A DNA stretch of 64,000 nucleotides from Neobacillus kokaensis (GCF_014656545.1 NZ_BNDS01000006.1:999-64998); one strand, 5' to 3'. Counted from the first letter of the stretch, positions 35,602-45,739 are shown. The notes: generated from the letters alone by a model not told the origin. Program-made: numbers and translations.

Positions 35602-36186
35602 GTGACCTTCTACACATTTGCAAGATCTGTTGTTAATTCGATATTTCGACCATTGTACAGGGTTCAAGTAATTGGGCTTGAGAATTTTCCAAAAGAAGAG
35701 GGTGGAATTCTCCTGTGCTCCAACCATATCCATAATTTTGATCCGATTATCGTTGGGATCTCGACACCAAGACCGGTTCATTTTATGGCAAAGGAAGAGC
35801 TCTTTCAGGTTCCTATGCTCGGCGGGATAGTCCGTAAATGTAATGCCTTCCCGGTAAAACGGGGAATGAGCGATCGCGAGGCGCTTAGAAAAGGGTTAAA
35901 TGTTTTAAAAGAGGGAAATGTTTTAGGGCTTTTCCCTGAGGGAACTAGAAGTAAAACAGGTGAGCTAGGAAAAGGTTTGGCAGGAGCAGGATTCTTTGCA
36001 TTAAAAACAGACGCCTTAGTCGTTCCTTGTGCAGTAATCGGTCCTTATAAAAGTTTTAAAAGATTAAAAGTAGTTTTTGGGAAACCAATTGAGATGGAAT
36101 CATTGCGGAAAGAAAAGGCGTCTGCGGAACAGGTGACTGAATTAATTATGTCAGAAATTCATAAACTTATTAAGGAACATCGATAG
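35602..36186 (+). CDS. plsC: 1-acyl-sn-glycerol-3-phosphate acyltransferase PlsC
   Basis: The 194-residue protein has the acyltransferase blocks: CSNHIHNFDP (catalytic NHxxxxD) around residue 40, GGIVRKCNAFPVKRG, and FPEGTRSKTGE. It acylates lysophosphatidic acid to phosphatidic acid at the membrane. The start is GTG 35602, two bases after cmk, so translation is coupled. Confidence 0.92.
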   Translation: MTFYTFARSVVNSIFRPLYRVQVIGLENFPKEEGGILLCSNHIHNFDPIIVGISTPRPVHFMAKEELFQVPMLGGIVRKCNAFPVKRGMSDREALRKGLNVLKEGNVLGLFPEGTRSKTGELGKGLAGAGFFALKTDALVVPCAVIGPYKSFKRLKVVFGKPIEMESLRKEKASAEQVTELIMSEIHKLIKEHR

Positions 36187-36349
36187 GTTCTGCTTGACAA
36201 AATAGTCTATTTATAAGAAGTTATTAATTGAGATTCTTTTTCGAATATTCTTAGTTTACCTGGAGCTAATGACAAATCAGCTCTAGCATGCTCTTAGTAA
36301 ATAAAGGAATTATAGGTTTTCAGCCAAATGGATGAAGGAGGATTTACAT

Positions 36350-37489
36350 ATGTCTGAAGAGTTAAATCAAGTAGAAGTGAAAAGCTTTGAGGTAGGCGAA
36401 AAGGTAACCGGACAAGTTACAAAGGTAGAAGAAAAACAGGTCATTGTAGAAATTCAAGGAAGTAAATTGGATGGAATCATTCCTATCAGTGAACTTTCAA
36501 GTCTGCATATTGAGAAAGCATCAGATGCAGTACAGGAAGGCGACGAGCTGGAATTAGAAGTGTTAAAAGTAGAAGAAGAGGCATTAATTCTTTCAAAAAG
36601 AAAGGTTGATGCTGAGAAAGCATGGGAAAGTTTAGAGCAGAAATTTAACACTGGTGAAATTATTGAAACTGAAGTTAAAGACGTTGTCAAAGGCGGTCTT
36701 GTTGTTGATTTAGGAGTGCGTGGTTTTGTTCCGGCGTCATTAGTTGAAACGTATTTCGTTGAGGATTTCAGTGACTATAAGGGACGTAACCTAACGTTTA
36801 AAATTGTTGAAATAGATAAAGAAAAGAACCGCATAATCCTTTCTCACCGTGCAGTAGTCGAAGAGGAAATGGGTAAACAAAAACTAAACCGCCTTGAAGC
36901 GCTGCAGCCTGGTCAGGTCATTGACGGTACGGTTCAAAGGATTACCGATTTTGGCGCCTTCGTTGATATTGGCGGAATTGATGGACTTGTTCATATTTCA
37001 CAATTATCACACGAACATGTTAACAAGCCATCTGATGTTGTTCAAGAGGGTCAAAAAGTCCGAGTCAAAGTTTTAAGTGTTGATCGTGATAGTGAAAGAA
37101 TTTCCTTATCTATTAAAGAAACCTTACCAGGACCATGGTCAAATATTTCTGAAAAGGCTCCAAAAGGCAGTACCTTAACCGGCACAGTAAAAAGATTAGT
37201 GTCTTACGGTGCTTTTGTTGAGGTTTTTCCAGGCGTTGAAGGCCTTGTTCATATCTCGCAAATCGCCCATAAGCATATTGGCACACCGCATGAAGTCCTA
37301 AAAGAGGGTCAGGAAGTTAATGTTAAGGTATTGGATGCTAATGAAGCAGAACAGCGCTTATCATTAAGCATTAAAGACCTTCTTGAAAAAGAGGTAGAAG
37401 AAAAGTTTGATTATGAGCTTCCTGAAGAGACAAAAGGCTTCCAGCTTGGGGAAGTTATTGGTGATAAATTAAAGAATTTAAAAAAATAA
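36350..37489 (+). CDS. ypfD: S1-domain RNA-binding protein YpfD (RpsA homologue)
   Basis: From ATG 36350 behind AAGGAGG the protein has 379 residues (382 in B. subtilis). Four S1 domains are visible, beginning near GEKVTGQVTKVEEKQVIVEI, GEIIETEVKDVVKGGLVVDL, GQVIDGTVQRITDFGAFVDI and GSTLTGTVKRLVSYGAFVEV. It resembles a shortened ribosomal protein S1, but in Bacillus it is not essential and its exact role is unclear. It is followed 12 bases later by fni. Confidence 0.93.
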   Translation: MSEELNQVEVKSFEVGEKVTGQVTKVEEKQVIVEIQGSKLDGIIPISELSSLHIEKASDAVQEGDELELEVLKVEEEALILSKRKVDAEKAWESLEQKFNTGEIIETEVKDVVKGGLVVDLGVRGFVPASLVETYFVEDFSDYKGRNLTFKIVEIDKEKNRIILSHRAVVEEEMGKQKLNRLEALQPGQVIDGTVQRITDFGAFVDIGGIDGLVHISQLSHEHVNKPSDVVQEGQKVRVKVLSVDRDSERISLSIKETLPGPWSNISEKAPKGSTLTGTVKRLVSYGAFVEVFPGVEGLVHISQIAHKHIGTPHEVLKEGQEVNVKVLDANEAEQRLSLSIKDLLEKEVEEKFDYELPEETKGFQLGEVIGDKLKNLKK

Positions 37490-37501
37490 TGGTGATTAAG
37501 A

Positions 37502-38554
37502 GTGTCGAGAACTGAACGAAAATGGGACCATATACGCTTTGCCCTTGCAAATCAGGAGAAGTCAGCCTTTGCTTTTGATGAAATTAAATTTATACATCAA
37601 AGTCTGCCTAATATCAGTACGCTCGATGTTCGATTAGGTCACTCGATTGGCGAACTTTATTTAAGTTCGCCAATTTTTATCAATGCGATGACAGGCGGCG
37701 GCGGTGAAAGAACCTATCGAATTAATAAGGAGCTGGCACAGGTAGCTGCCGCAACAGGTTTGGCCATGGCTGTGGGCTCGCAAATGGCTGCTATAAAGGA
37801 TAAAGCTCAACAATACACCTTTGAAGTAGTCAGAAAGGAAAATCCCTCAGGAATTTTGATTGCCAACCTAGGAAGTGAAGCCACACCGGATCAGGCCAAA
37901 GAGGCGGTTAATATGATTGAGGCAAATGCGTTGCAAATTCATTTAAATGTTATTCAAGAGCTGACCATGCCGGAAGGGGACAGGGATTTTACAGGGGCTT
38001 TAGACAGAATTGAGGCTATTGTTCGTTCTCTCGAAGTGCCGGTAATCGTTAAAGAAGTAGGATTTGGTATGTCTTGCGAAACTGTCAAGCTGCTTTCATC
38101 GATTGGAGTATCGATTATAGATGTTGGCGGTTTTGGGGGAACAAATTTTGCGGAAATAGAAAATAATCGCAGGGAAAGAGCCCTTTCCTTTTTTGATGAT
38201 TGGGGAATACCTACACCTATCTCCATTATAGAAGCTGCTTCCGTTCTAGGCCAGGACACGGCAATCATTGGTTCGGGAGGTTTTAAGGGAGCAATTGATA
38301 TTGTGAAGGGGATTGCCATAGGAGCAGAAGCGGTCGGGATGGCAGGATACTTTTTACAAACCCTCATTAAAAAAGGAATTGATTCATTAAAGGAAGAAAT
38401 TGAAACACTTCATCGTGAAATAAGAATCATCATGACGGCATTAGGGGCATCTAACTTGGCCGATTTAAAAAGAACCCCATTAATGATCACCGGGGAAACT
38501 TATCATTGGTTAAACCAAAGAGGTATTAACACAAAAACATTTAGCCAGCGATAG
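37502..38554 (+). CDS. fni: Type 2 isopentenyl-diphosphate isomerase
   Basis: The 350-residue FMN enzyme begins SRTERKWDHIRFAL and has the conserved TGGGGERTYRIN loop (in INAMTGGGGERT), VGSQMAA, and the FMN phosphate site IIGSGGFKGAIDIVKGIAIG. It interconverts isopentenyl and dimethylallyl diphosphate, feeding isoprenoids to menaquinone synthesis (hepS/hepT in this window). It corresponds to ypgA of B. subtilis. The start is GTG 37502. Confidence 0.95.
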   Translation: MSRTERKWDHIRFALANQEKSAFAFDEIKFIHQSLPNISTLDVRLGHSIGELYLSSPIFINAMTGGGGERTYRINKELAQVAAATGLAMAVGSQMAAIKDKAQQYTFEVVRKENPSGILIANLGSEATPDQAKEAVNMIEANALQIHLNVIQELTMPEGDRDFTGALDRIEAIVRSLEVPVIVKEVGFGMSCETVKLLSSIGVSIIDVGGFGGTNFAEIENNRRERALSFFDDWGIPTPISIIEAASVLGQDTAIIGSGGFKGAIDIVKGIAIGAEAVGMAGYFLQTLIKKGIDSLKEEIETLHREIRIIMTALGASNLADLKRTPLMITGETYHWLNQRGINTKTFSQR

Positions 38555-38558
38555 AATA

Positions 38559-38590
38559 GAAAAGCTCCCGCATTGCGGGAGCTTTTCTAA
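38559..38590. terminator. Terminator between fni and ypzI
   Basis: AAAAGCTCCCGC and GCGGGAGCTTTT form a perfect hairpin with T runs in both directions, closing both convergent genes. Confidence 0.9.
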
Positions 38591-38599
38591 TTTTACAGT

Positions 38600-38740
38600 C
38601 TATCTTTTTCCGTCGTTCAGTCCTCTAGCTTCTTCAGGACTCGACAATTTAGTGGCACCAGGATAATGCAGGGCCTGATCACGATCTGATTCCACTCTTC
38701 TTGAGGCTTTTAACTTTTTTTCTTGACGGTCTTTTCCCAT
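38600..38740 (-). CDS. ypzI: YpzI-family small protein
   Basis: The minus strand encodes 46 residues: MGKDRQEKKLKASRRVESDR, then DQALHYPGATKLSS and PEEARGLNDGKR. It is highly charged and lacks hydrophobic segments. Its position between fni (ypgA) and yphA and its character match the YpzI family. AGGAGG lies upstream; a second ATG three bases earlier (38743) could also be used. Its function is unknown. Confidence 0.8.
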   Translation of the reverse strand: MGKDRQEKKLKASRRVESDRDQALHYPGATKLSSPEEARGLNDGKR

Positions 38741-38848
38741 CATCCACACCTCCTCCTTTTAAGATGATTCACACATGAAAATATTATTCAAGGTAGTATG
38801 AAAGTACATACAGCTTACCGATAATGGGGATAATAGGAGGTGGATAGT

Positions 38849-39457
38849 ATGGAAGGAGCCGTGTTTTTTTGGTTTTTTTGGGCTGTTTGGGTATACGTAA
38901 CGTTTATCTTAGAAAAGCAAAGTCCCTATCGCTTAAAATTGGCAGTCATTGTTCTTGTTGTAATAATTTTTTCGAATAGTTATTTTATGGTTGGGAGATT
39001 ACAAATTGCATGGAGCGGTCTAATTTTATTATTTTTTTCTTATTCATTTTTAGTAAATGAAAAGCATCGCATCATTATTTTTCATTCCATTTGCTCATTA
39101 ATTATTTCGATTGCATATGCTTCATTTCATTTATTTGAGATATTTGATCCAATTTGGATTATTTTTAAAAAAGAATGGATGATTAGCATTTGCATGTGGT
39201 ATTTAGCCATTGTTTTGCAAAAAAAATTAAAAGGCAGATTAATTATTGCTGTCAGCGGTACTATGCAGGGGGAGTTCTTAACGGCATATATTTTATATAA
39301 ACTTCAAATTCCTTATACTGTTGGAGCTTTTCCTTACTTAGATGTTTGTTCGTTAATTGCTGTTTTGCTAGTCAGCTGGAGTATACTAGAAAATGCCGGA
39401 ACATATCTGCAGAACCATTTCCCTTTTTTGGAAAAAGAGAAACAAAAGTCATCTTGA
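38849..39457 (+). CDS. yphA: YphA-like integral membrane protein
   Basis: ATG 38849 after TAGGAGG gives 202 residues with about six hydrophobic helices, rich in Phe, Ile and Trp (MEGAVFFWFFWAVWVYVTFI). Size and position before der match B. subtilis yphA (199). Its function is unknown. A weaker in-frame GTG at 38840 adds three residues. Confidence 0.85.
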   Translation: MEGAVFFWFFWAVWVYVTFILEKQSPYRLKLAVIVLVVIIFSNSYFMVGRLQIAWSGLILLFFSYSFLVNEKHRIIIFHSICSLIISIAYASFHLFEIFDPIWIIFKKEWMISICMWYLAIVLQKKLKGRLIIAVSGTMQGEFLTAYILYKLQIPYTVGAFPYLDVCSLIAVLLVSWSILENAGTYLQNHFPFLEKEKQKSS

Positions 39458-39507
39458 TTTGATTTTCATTGCGGGAAGGGATTAACATTTGCTACACTAT
39501 AAAGGTT

Positions 39508-39540
39508 GGCCCTTCTCTTTATCAGAAGGGTTTCTTTTTC
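39508..39540 (+). terminator. Terminator after yphA
   Basis: CCCTTCT and AGAAGGG pair around CTTTATC, followed by TTTCTTTTTC. Confidence 0.8.
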
Positions 39541-39603
39541 ATTAACTCTTACTTTGTAAATTGGTTGATGTTTATTATTGAAATAGAAAGGATGGCGATG
39601 TGA

Positions 39604-40914
39604 ATGGTTAAGCCTGTTATTGCCATTGTTGGAAGACCGAATGTGGGGAAATCCACTATTTTTAACAGAGTTGTTGGAGAAAGGATTTCCATTGTGGAAG
39701 ACGTGCCTGGAGTAACACGTGACCGGATATATAGCTCTGGAGAGTGGCTGGCACATGAATTTAATATTATTGATACTGGCGGTATTGATATCGGAGATGA
39801 ACCGTTTTTAGAGCAAATCCGCCAGCAGGCTGAAGTAGCCATGGATGAAGCTGATGTTATAATTTTTTTAACAAACGGCAGAGAAGGAGTAACACCTGCG
39901 GATGAAGAAGTTGCTAAGATCTTATATAAAACAAAGAAACCGGTTGTATTAGGTGTTAATAAGATTGATAATCCGGAAATGCGTGAACAGATTTATGACT
40001 TTTATGCCCTTGGATTTGGTGAGCCTATACCGATTTCAGGTTCTCACGGATTAGGAATTGGGGACTTATTAGATGAAGCGGCAAAGCACTTTCCAAAGAC
40101 AAATCAAGCTGAGTATGAAGCTGATGTAATTAAGTTTTCATTAATCGGTCGGCCAAATGTAGGAAAGTCCTCCTTAGTTAACGCTATTTTGGGTGAAGAA
40201 CGCGTTATTGTAAGCAATATTGCCGGCACAACAAGAGATGCCATCGATTCTCCCTATACATATGATGGACAGAAATATTCAATCATTGATACGGCAGGAA
40301 TACGAAAAAAAGGCAAGGTTTATGAGACAACCGAAAAATATAGTGTGCTTCGTGCTTTAAGAGCGATTGAACGTTCAGATGTTGTGCTTGTTGTTATTAG
40401 TGCAGAAGAAGGAATCATTGAACAAGATAAGAAAATTGCCGGATATGCTCACGAAGCAGGCCGAGCAGTTGTCATTGTCGTTAATAAATGGGATGCGGTT
40501 GAAAAAGATGAGAAGACAATGAAGGAATTTGAACAAAGAATAAGAGAGCATTTCTTATTCCTTGATTATGCACCGATTGTATTTTTATCTGCCAAAACGA
40601 AAAAACGAATTCATACATTGCTGCCTATGATTAATTTAGCGAGTGAAAATCATTCAATGCGAGTTGAAACCAGTGTATTGAACGACATTATTATGGATGC
40701 TGTAGCGATGAACCCAACCCCTACCGATAAAGGAAAACGGCTGAAAATTTATTATACAACACAGGTTTCGGTTAAACCTCCAACATTTGTGGTGTTTGTG
40801 AATGAGCCGGAATTATTACATTTCTCATATGAACGATTCCTTGAAAATCGAATTAGAGATGCTTTTGGCTTTGAAGGAACTCCTATTAAAATTTTTGCTA
40901 GGGAAAGAAAATAA
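39604..40914 (+). CDS. der: Ribosome biogenesis GTPase Der (EngA)
   Basis: The 436-residue protein carries two tandem GTPase domains. Each has a P-loop (GRPNVGKST at about 9-17 and GRPNVGKSS near 183) and switch and NKxD motifs (NKID and NKWD). A KH-like C-terminal domain ends in IKIFARERK. Der is needed for 50S ribosomal subunit assembly. It is followed 19 bases later by gpsA, as in B. subtilis. Confidence 0.97.
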   Translation: MVKPVIAIVGRPNVGKSTIFNRVVGERISIVEDVPGVTRDRIYSSGEWLAHEFNIIDTGGIDIGDEPFLEQIRQQAEVAMDEADVIIFLTNGREGVTPADEEVAKILYKTKKPVVLGVNKIDNPEMREQIYDFYALGFGEPIPISGSHGLGIGDLLDEAAKHFPKTNQAEYEADVIKFSLIGRPNVGKSSLVNAILGEERVIVSNIAGTTRDAIDSPYTYDGQKYSIIDTAGIRKKGKVYETTEKYSVLRALRAIERSDVVLVVISAEEGIIEQDKKIAGYAHEAGRAVVIVVNKWDAVEKDEKTMKEFEQRIREHFLFLDYAPIVFLSAKTKKRIHTLLPMINLASENHSMRVETSVLNDIIMDAVAMNPTPTDKGKRLKIYYTTQVSVKPPTFVVFVNEPELLHFSYERFLENRIRDAFGFEGTPIKIFARERK

Positions 40915-40933
40915 GTTTGAGGCAGGTGTAATC

Positions 40934-41983
40934 ATGCGAAAAAATCAAGAACCGATTGCTGTAATTGGAGCTGGAAGCTGGGGATCAGCATTAGCACTGG
41001 TCCTTGCAGATAATAATCATGAAGTGCGTTTATGGAGTCATAACGAGGAGCAGGTAAAAGAAATTAACGAATTTCACACAAATAAAAAATATTTGCCCGA
41101 AATTAAACTTCCAGGCTTAATCACGGGCTATGGTTCACTTCCAGCTGCTCTAGATGGGATTACTAACATCATTTTAGCGGTACCTACGAAGGCAATTCGT
41201 GAGGTTATAGGTAAAATGCGGGAAGTATTATCGGGTCCAATTACTATTACGCATGTAAGTAAAGGAATCGAACCCGATACATTATTAAGGATTTCTGAAA
41301 TGATAAAAGAAGAAATGCCGGCTGATCTTCTGCGGGATATTGTTGTCCTCTCTGGTCCAAGCCATGCAGAAGAAGTGAGTTTAAGACATCCGACTACTGT
41401 AACGGTATCTTCGGAAAATATGGCTGCCGCAGAAAAAATTCAAGACTTATTTATTAACCACAATTTTCGGGTATACACGAATTCAGATGTCATCGGAGTG
41501 GAAATTGGCGGTGCATTAAAAAATATCATTGCACTGGCAGCAGGAATTACAGATGGCCTCGGTTACGGTGATAATGCCAAGGCTGCATTAATCACAAGAG
41601 GCTTAGCGGAAATTGCACGTCTTGGTACTAAAATGGGGGCAAATCCATTAACCTTTGCTGGACTGGCAGGAATTGGCGACTTGATTGTTACTTGTACAAG
41701 CGTTCATTCAAGAAACTGGAGAGCCGGGAATATGCTGGGAAAAGGTAAATCGCTTGATGAGGTTCTTGATAGCATGGGAATGGTTGTAGAAGGTGTAAGG
41801 ACAACAAAAGCAGCCTTTCAGCTTGCGAAAAAATATGAGGTGAAAATGCCGATTGCAACAGCCCTTTATGATGTCCTATTCAATGGGAAGGATGCCAAGG
41901 CAGCGGCGGATGTGCTAATGTCACGCGGGAAAACTCACGAGATGGAAGATTTAGTGAATATTCTCGAAGAAAGAAATGAATAA
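40934..41983 (+). CDS. gpsA: Glycerol-3-phosphate dehydrogenase [NAD(P)+] GpsA
   Basis: From ATG 40934 the enzyme has 349 residues (345 in B. subtilis). It has the dinucleotide motif [16 protein letters not shown] near residues 12-27 and the conserved [18 protein letters not shown] segment with the catalytic lysine. It makes sn-glycerol-3-phosphate for phospholipids. An upstream ORF extension overlaps der out of frame and is rejected. A ribosome site GAGGCAGG precedes the ATG. Confidence 0.96.
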   Translation: MRKNQEPIAVIGAGSWGSALALVLADNNHEVRLWSHNEEQVKEINEFHTNKKYLPEIKLPGLITGYGSLPAALDGITNIILAVPTKAIREVIGKMREVLSGPITITHVSKGIEPDTLLRISEMIKEEMPADLLRDIVVLSGPSHAEEVSLRHPTTVTVSSENMAAAEKIQDLFINHNFRVYTNSDVIGVEIGGALKNIIALAAGITDGLGYGDNAKAALITRGLAEIARLGTKMGANPLTFAGLAGIGDLIVTCTSVHSRNWRAGNMLGKGKSLDEVLDSMGMVVEGVRTTKAAFQLAKKYEVKMPIATALYDVLFNGKDAKAAADVLMSRGKTHEMEDLVNILEERNE

Positions 41984-42108
41984 AAAAATTATCTTTTCAA
42001 TGTGAAATTAGGCGTTCGTCGATACGTTTTAAACTAAAGATGCATACAATGCAACGAAGCAAATTGTAGTATGACGCCCGGCGAATGGGTTATTTAGTCT
42101 TAAATATG

Positions 42109-42150
42109 GCTGAAGTAAAGAAAACGCCCCCCTTTACTTCAGCTTTTTTT
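42109..42150 (+). terminator. Terminator after gpsA
   Basis: GCTGAAGTAAAG and CTTTACTTCAGC form a perfect 12-base-pair stem around a C-rich loop, followed by seven T residues. Confidence 0.9.
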
Positions 42151-42205
42151 ATGCAGAATACTTATCCTATGCTATAATAACAATCGAATTAAGGGGGGGA
42201 TGAAG

Positions 42206-42391
42206 TTGTCACCAGGTATGATAAAAATGTGGATATCGATAGCGGGAATGGGCTTAATGTTCCTTGCGATTATTACGATTTATTTCAGCAGGTATAAATT
42301 AAACGGGGTATTTCGCTTAATTACTGCAATCCTTGCTTATTTATTTATGATTTGCGCAGGTTTAACTTTGCTCATTGTCTTCTTCACTTGA
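42206..42391 (+). CDS. yphE: YphE-like small membrane protein (DUF2768)
   Basis: I favour TTG 42206 (MSPGMIKMWISIAGMG, 61 residues), seven bases after a run of seven G. ATG 42200 is an alternative but sits directly on the ribosome site. The protein has two transmembrane helices (ISIAGMGLMFLAIITIYF and FRLITAILAYLFMICAGLTL, the latter split by charged residues). Position between gpsA and yphF matches yphE. A TATAAT at 42173-42178 may be its -10. Its function is unknown. Confidence 0.8.
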   Translation: MSPGMIKMWISIAGMGLMFLAIITIYFSRYKLNGVFRLITAILAYLFMICAGLTLLIVFFT

Positions 42392-42425
42392 TTTAGAGAA
42401 ATTACATAATAATAAAGGTGATTAT

Positions 42426-43136
42426 ATGAAGTGGAAAATGCTTAGCTTGCTTTTTGTCTTTACCACTCTGCTGCTTTCAGGATGCATGTATCCGAAAGAA
42501 GAGTTAACGCAGAATCAAGTCCCATACAAAGATCAAATTCAAAACGTTCAGCAGGCAGTAGATGATTTTAGAAAAGATAAAGGAGGCATCCTTCCGATTA
42601 AAACGAAGGAAGCCGATACACCAATATATCAAAAATATCCAATTGATTTTAAAAAAATTGCCCCGCAGTACATTTCTGAGCCTCCGGGAAATGCGTTTGA
42701 AAGCGGTGGGATTTTTCAATACGTGTTAGTAGATGAAGAAACCAATCCGACCGTTAAATTACTTGATTTAAGGGCTGCTGAGGCCATTCGTGATATCAAC
42801 TTACGAATTAAAACAAAAGGCTTCCCGCCGTTTAAAAAGGAAATTGCCAAAAATGTTTATTCAATTGATTTTAAAAAATTAGGGTATGATCAGCCCCCGT
42901 ATGTTGTCAGCCCATTTACCAATAAAAATTTGACATTTGTTGTTTCAACAGATGCTAAAGTATATGTCGATTACCGACCAGATCTATATGAGGCGTTGAA
43001 AAATTCCTCCAATGAGGTCAAGCCAGGCGAGGATATCCGCAAAATTTTAGTGGACCACTCCATGTTTGTTCCGGCATTTTCCCTTCCTTATACTATGGAT
43101 GTGAAAACAAAGGAGCCAATCTTTTTGGAGAAATAA
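42426..43136 (+). CDS. yphF: YphF-like lipoprotein
   Basis: ATG 42426 after AAAGGTG gives 236 residues with a lipoprotein signal peptide: a hydrophobic core and lipobox LLSGC (Cys near residue 20). The mature part is rich in Lys/Pro and carries no motif I recognise. Position between yphE and spoIVA matches B. subtilis yphF. It is probably membrane-anchored on the outer face. Its function is unknown. Confidence 0.85.
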   Translation: MKWKMLSLLFVFTTLLLSGCMYPKEELTQNQVPYKDQIQNVQQAVDDFRKDKGGILPIKTKEADTPIYQKYPIDFKKIAPQYISEPPGNAFESGGIFQYVLVDEETNPTVKLLDLRAAEAIRDINLRIKTKGFPPFKKEIAKNVYSIDFKKLGYDQPPYVVSPFTNKNLTFVVSTDAKVYVDYRPDLYEALKNSSNEVKPGEDIRKILVDHSMFVPAFSLPYTMDVKTKEPIFLEK

Positions 43137-43185
43137 ATAGGTGCTGTTAGCTTTTCATAGTGTTAGCACAGCTAATTTTAGTCAT

Positions 43186-43229
43186 AACCCTTTTTCTGCG
43201 AAATATATTGTAGGAGAAGGGTTTTTTTG
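43186..43229 (+). terminator. Terminator after yphF
   Basis: AACCCTTTTTCT pairs imperfectly with AGGAGAAGGGTT over a longer loop and is followed by a T run. It lies in the 328-base gap before spoIVA, which otherwise holds only the candidate SigE promoter. Confidence 0.7.
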
Positions 43230-43374
43230 CTGAAAATAGTTATTTATCCAACCAAAGCTCATAATCATGAACTTTAGATAGAAACCCTCCATTTATTTTA
43301 ATCTTAAACACTATAGAAGATATCTTGCGAATTCAGAAGAAGGGGGTAAAAAATTTTTAAAAAGAGTCATAACA

Positions 43375-43402
43375 GGATAGGACAACGTCATAAACATATA
43401 CT
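43375..43402 (+). promoter_or_regulatory. Candidate SigE promoter of spoIVA
   Basis: GGATAG (43375-43380) carries the ATA core of a SigE -35, and CATATACT (43395-43402) resembles the -10 (CATACA-T). They are separated by 14 bases. spoIVA is SigE-dependent in B. subtilis. The site lies about 63 bases before the start codon. Confidence 0.45.
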
Positions 43403-43464
43403 GTCCTAAAATACCTAATTGGATGAAATTATCCCACTTTAGTCTATGATCAGGAGGGGATCAC

Positions 43465-44943
43465 TTGGAAAAGGTCGATATTTTTAAAGATATTGCCGAA
43501 AGAACAGGCGGCGATATTTATTTAGGAGTAGTAGGTGCAGTTCGAACAGGAAAATCCACTTTTATTAAAAAATTTATGGAGCTTGTTGTCTTACCGAATA
43601 TACACAGTGAAGCTGATCGATCACGAGCCCAGGATGAGCTGCCACAGAGTGCAGCAGGGAAAACTATTATGACCACAGAGCCAAAATTTGTCCCGAATCA
43701 GGCAGCTTCAATTCACGTCGATGAGGGGCTGGATGTGAACATACGGCTTGTAGATTGCGTAGGTTACACAGTTCCAGGTGCAAAAGGCTATGAGGATGAA
43801 AATGGACCAAGAATGATAAATACTCCTTGGTACGAGGAGCCGATCCCATTTCATGAGGCAGCGGAAATTGGCACAAGGAAAGTCATTCAAGAACATTCTA
43901 CCATCGGAGTTGTCGTAACAACTGATGGGACAATTGGTGAAATTCCAAGAAGCAATTATATTGAAGCAGAGGAAAGAGTTATTGAAGAGCTTAAAGAGGT
44001 CGGGAAACCATTTATCATGGTAGTGAATAGTGCACAGCCGTACCATCCAAGCACTGAGACACTCAGAACAAATTTATCTGAAAAATATGATATACCAGTA
44101 CTTGCAATGAGTGTGGAAAGCATGCGCGAAAGTGATGTTTTGAATGTCCTTCGTGAAGCGCTTTATGAATTCCCTGTACTCGAAGTAAATGTTAATCTCC
44201 CTAGCTGGGTTATGGTGCTTAAAGAAAACCACTGGCTAAGAGAGAGTTATCAAGAAGCTGTAAAAGAAACGGTAAAAGATATCAAGAGATTAAGAGATGT
44301 TGACCAAGTTGTACAACATTTCAGTGAATATGAATTTATCGACAAGGCAGGTCTAGCTGGAGTTGAAATGGGCACAGGGATTGCAGAAATCGACTTATTC
44401 GCACCAGATGAACTATACGATGAAATCTTAAAAGAAATCGTTGGTGTTGAAATTAGAGGAAAAGACCATCTATTGGAGCTTATGCAGGATTTCGCTCATG
44501 CCAAAGCGGAATATGATCACATTTCTGATGCTTTAAAAATGGTGAAGCAAACTGGATATGGTATTGCATCGCCATCGCTTGCAGATATGAGTTTAGAAGA
44601 GCCGGAAATTATCCGTCAAGGCTCCCGATTTGGTGTCAGATTAAAGGCTGTAGCCCCATCGATTCATATGATTAAGGTCGATGTCGAATCAGAATTTGCA
44701 CCGATTATCGGGACGGAGAAACAAAGCGAGGAGCTTGTCCGTTACTTAATGCAGGATTTTGAGGATGATCCGCTGTCTATCTGGAATTCTGATATTTTTG
44801 GACGGTCTTTAAGTTCAATTGTTAGAGAGGGGATACAGGCAAAGATTTCCTTAATGCCTGAGAATGCAAGATACAAATTAAAAGAAACTCTTGAAAGAAT
44901 TATCAATGAAGGATCTGGCGGCTTAATTGCCATAATCCTCTAA
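43465..44943 (+). CDS. spoIVA: Stage IV sporulation protein A (coat basement ATPase)
   Basis: The 492-residue protein is almost identical by memory to B. subtilis SpoIVA (492). Walker A is GAVRTGKST with K30, and the C-terminal GLIAIIL tail mediates forespore surface targeting. SpoIVA is a cytoskeletal ATPase of the mother cell that polymerises around the forespore and anchors the coat. It starts at TTG 43465 behind AGGAGGGG. It is monocistronic, with a terminator at once after. Confidence 0.98.
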   Translation: MEKVDIFKDIAERTGGDIYLGVVGAVRTGKSTFIKKFMELVVLPNIHSEADRSRAQDELPQSAAGKTIMTTEPKFVPNQAASIHVDEGLDVNIRLVDCVGYTVPGAKGYEDENGPRMINTPWYEEPIPFHEAAEIGTRKVIQEHSTIGVVVTTDGTIGEIPRSNYIEAEERVIEELKEVGKPFIMVVNSAQPYHPSTETLRTNLSEKYDIPVLAMSVESMRESDVLNVLREALYEFPVLEVNVNLPSWVMVLKENHWLRESYQEAVKETVKDIKRLRDVDQVVQHFSEYEFIDKAGLAGVEMGTGIAEIDLFAPDELYDEILKEIVGVEIRGKDHLLELMQDFAHAKAEYDHISDALKMVKQTGYGIASPSLADMSLEEPEIIRQGSRFGVRLKAVAPSIHMIKVDVESEFAPIIGTEKQSEELVRYLMQDFEDDPLSIWNSDIFGRSLSSIVREGIQAKISLMPENARYKLKETLERIINEGSGGLIAIIL

Positions 44944-44947
44944 TTTT

Positions 44948-44973
44948 GGACTCCTTTTGGGAGTCCTTTTTTT
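44948..44973 (+). terminator. Terminator of spoIVA
   Basis: GGACTCC and GGAGTCC pair around TTTTG, followed by seven T residues. Confidence 0.9.
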
Positions 44974-45087
44974 GTTTATGTCGAAAACTTTGTGAAACAT
45001 AAGAAAAGATTACCATAAAATCATGTTTTCTTCTTGATATGCTGAATTGATTGTGATAATCTTTTAACAGATTACGTTATAGTGCTG

Positions 45088-45111
45088 AAAACCTTTATAT
45101 GATAAGGTTTT
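45088..45111 (+). other. Hairpin in the hbs upstream region
   Basis: AAAACCTT and AAGGTTTT are perfect inverted repeats around TATATGAT. No T run follows, so it is not an obvious terminator. The 322-base gap before hbs holds no other feature I can support with confidence; promoter matches there are weak. Confidence 0.4.
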
Positions 45112-45265
45112 GCTCAAAAACTAGATTCAAGGTCAAAAAGCGGATGTTTTTTACTGATTTTGCAATTAAACAGCACTTTGACGTATAGAATTTTGAAAAA
45201 TTGTTTAGAAATGTAGATAAGTAATCTCATTTATCTGGATAATTCTTTGGGAGGAGGTGAAAGGC

Positions 45266-45538
45266 ATGAACAAGACAGAACTAATTAATGCAGTTGCAGA
45301 AACTAGCGAACTTTCTAAAAAGGACGCTACAAAAGCAGTTGATGCTGTTTTTGATGCAATTTTAGATGCTTTGAAAAATGGTGATAAGGTACAACTTATC
45401 GGTTTTGGTAACTTTGAAGTACGTGAGCGTGCAGCGCGTAAAGGTCGCAATCCTCAAACAGGTGAGGAAATCGAAATCGGTGCTAGCAAAGTTCCTGCTT
45501 TCAAACCAGGTAAAGCGCTTAAAGATGCAGTAAAATAA
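45266..45538 (+). CDS. hbs: DNA-binding protein HU (HBsu)
   Basis: The 90-residue protein begins [20 protein letters not shown] and contains the HU/IHF signature [21 protein letters not shown] with the DNA-gripping arm. It is the main nucleoid-packaging protein. ATG 45266 is chosen; an in-frame GTG at 45257 lies on the GGAGGTG ribosome site and is unlikely. It is followed by a strong terminator. Confidence 0.97.
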   Translation: MNKTELINAVAETSELSKKDATKAVDAVFDAILDALKNGDKVQLIGFGNFEVRERAARKGRNPQTGEEIEIGASKVPAFKPGKALKDAVK

Positions 45539-45572
45539 TTACATAAATATTGCTTTAAGCGAATGCTTAGGC

Positions 45573-45605
45573 AAAAAAGGCCATGGCTGTCCATGGCCTT
45601 TTTTC
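45573..45605 (+). terminator. Terminator of hbs
   Basis: AAAGGCCATGG and CCATGGCCTTT pair perfectly, followed by T residues. Confidence 0.9.
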
Positions 45606-45739
45606 AATTGCGATAATTTCCCGCCCAATTCTCCTTTTTTATAAATAACCGAGCACTCTTTTTACTTCTATTTTTTTGCTTGCATAGAAAGGATTGTGCT
45701 AATATGTATTTTGATAAGACAAGCGTAGGAGGAATCGGA

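Noticed and set aside
40802..40933. Longer gpsA overlapping der
   Set aside because: The overlap is out of frame with der and unlike the GpsA family. ATG 40934 has a ribosome site and the dinucleotide motif follows immediately.
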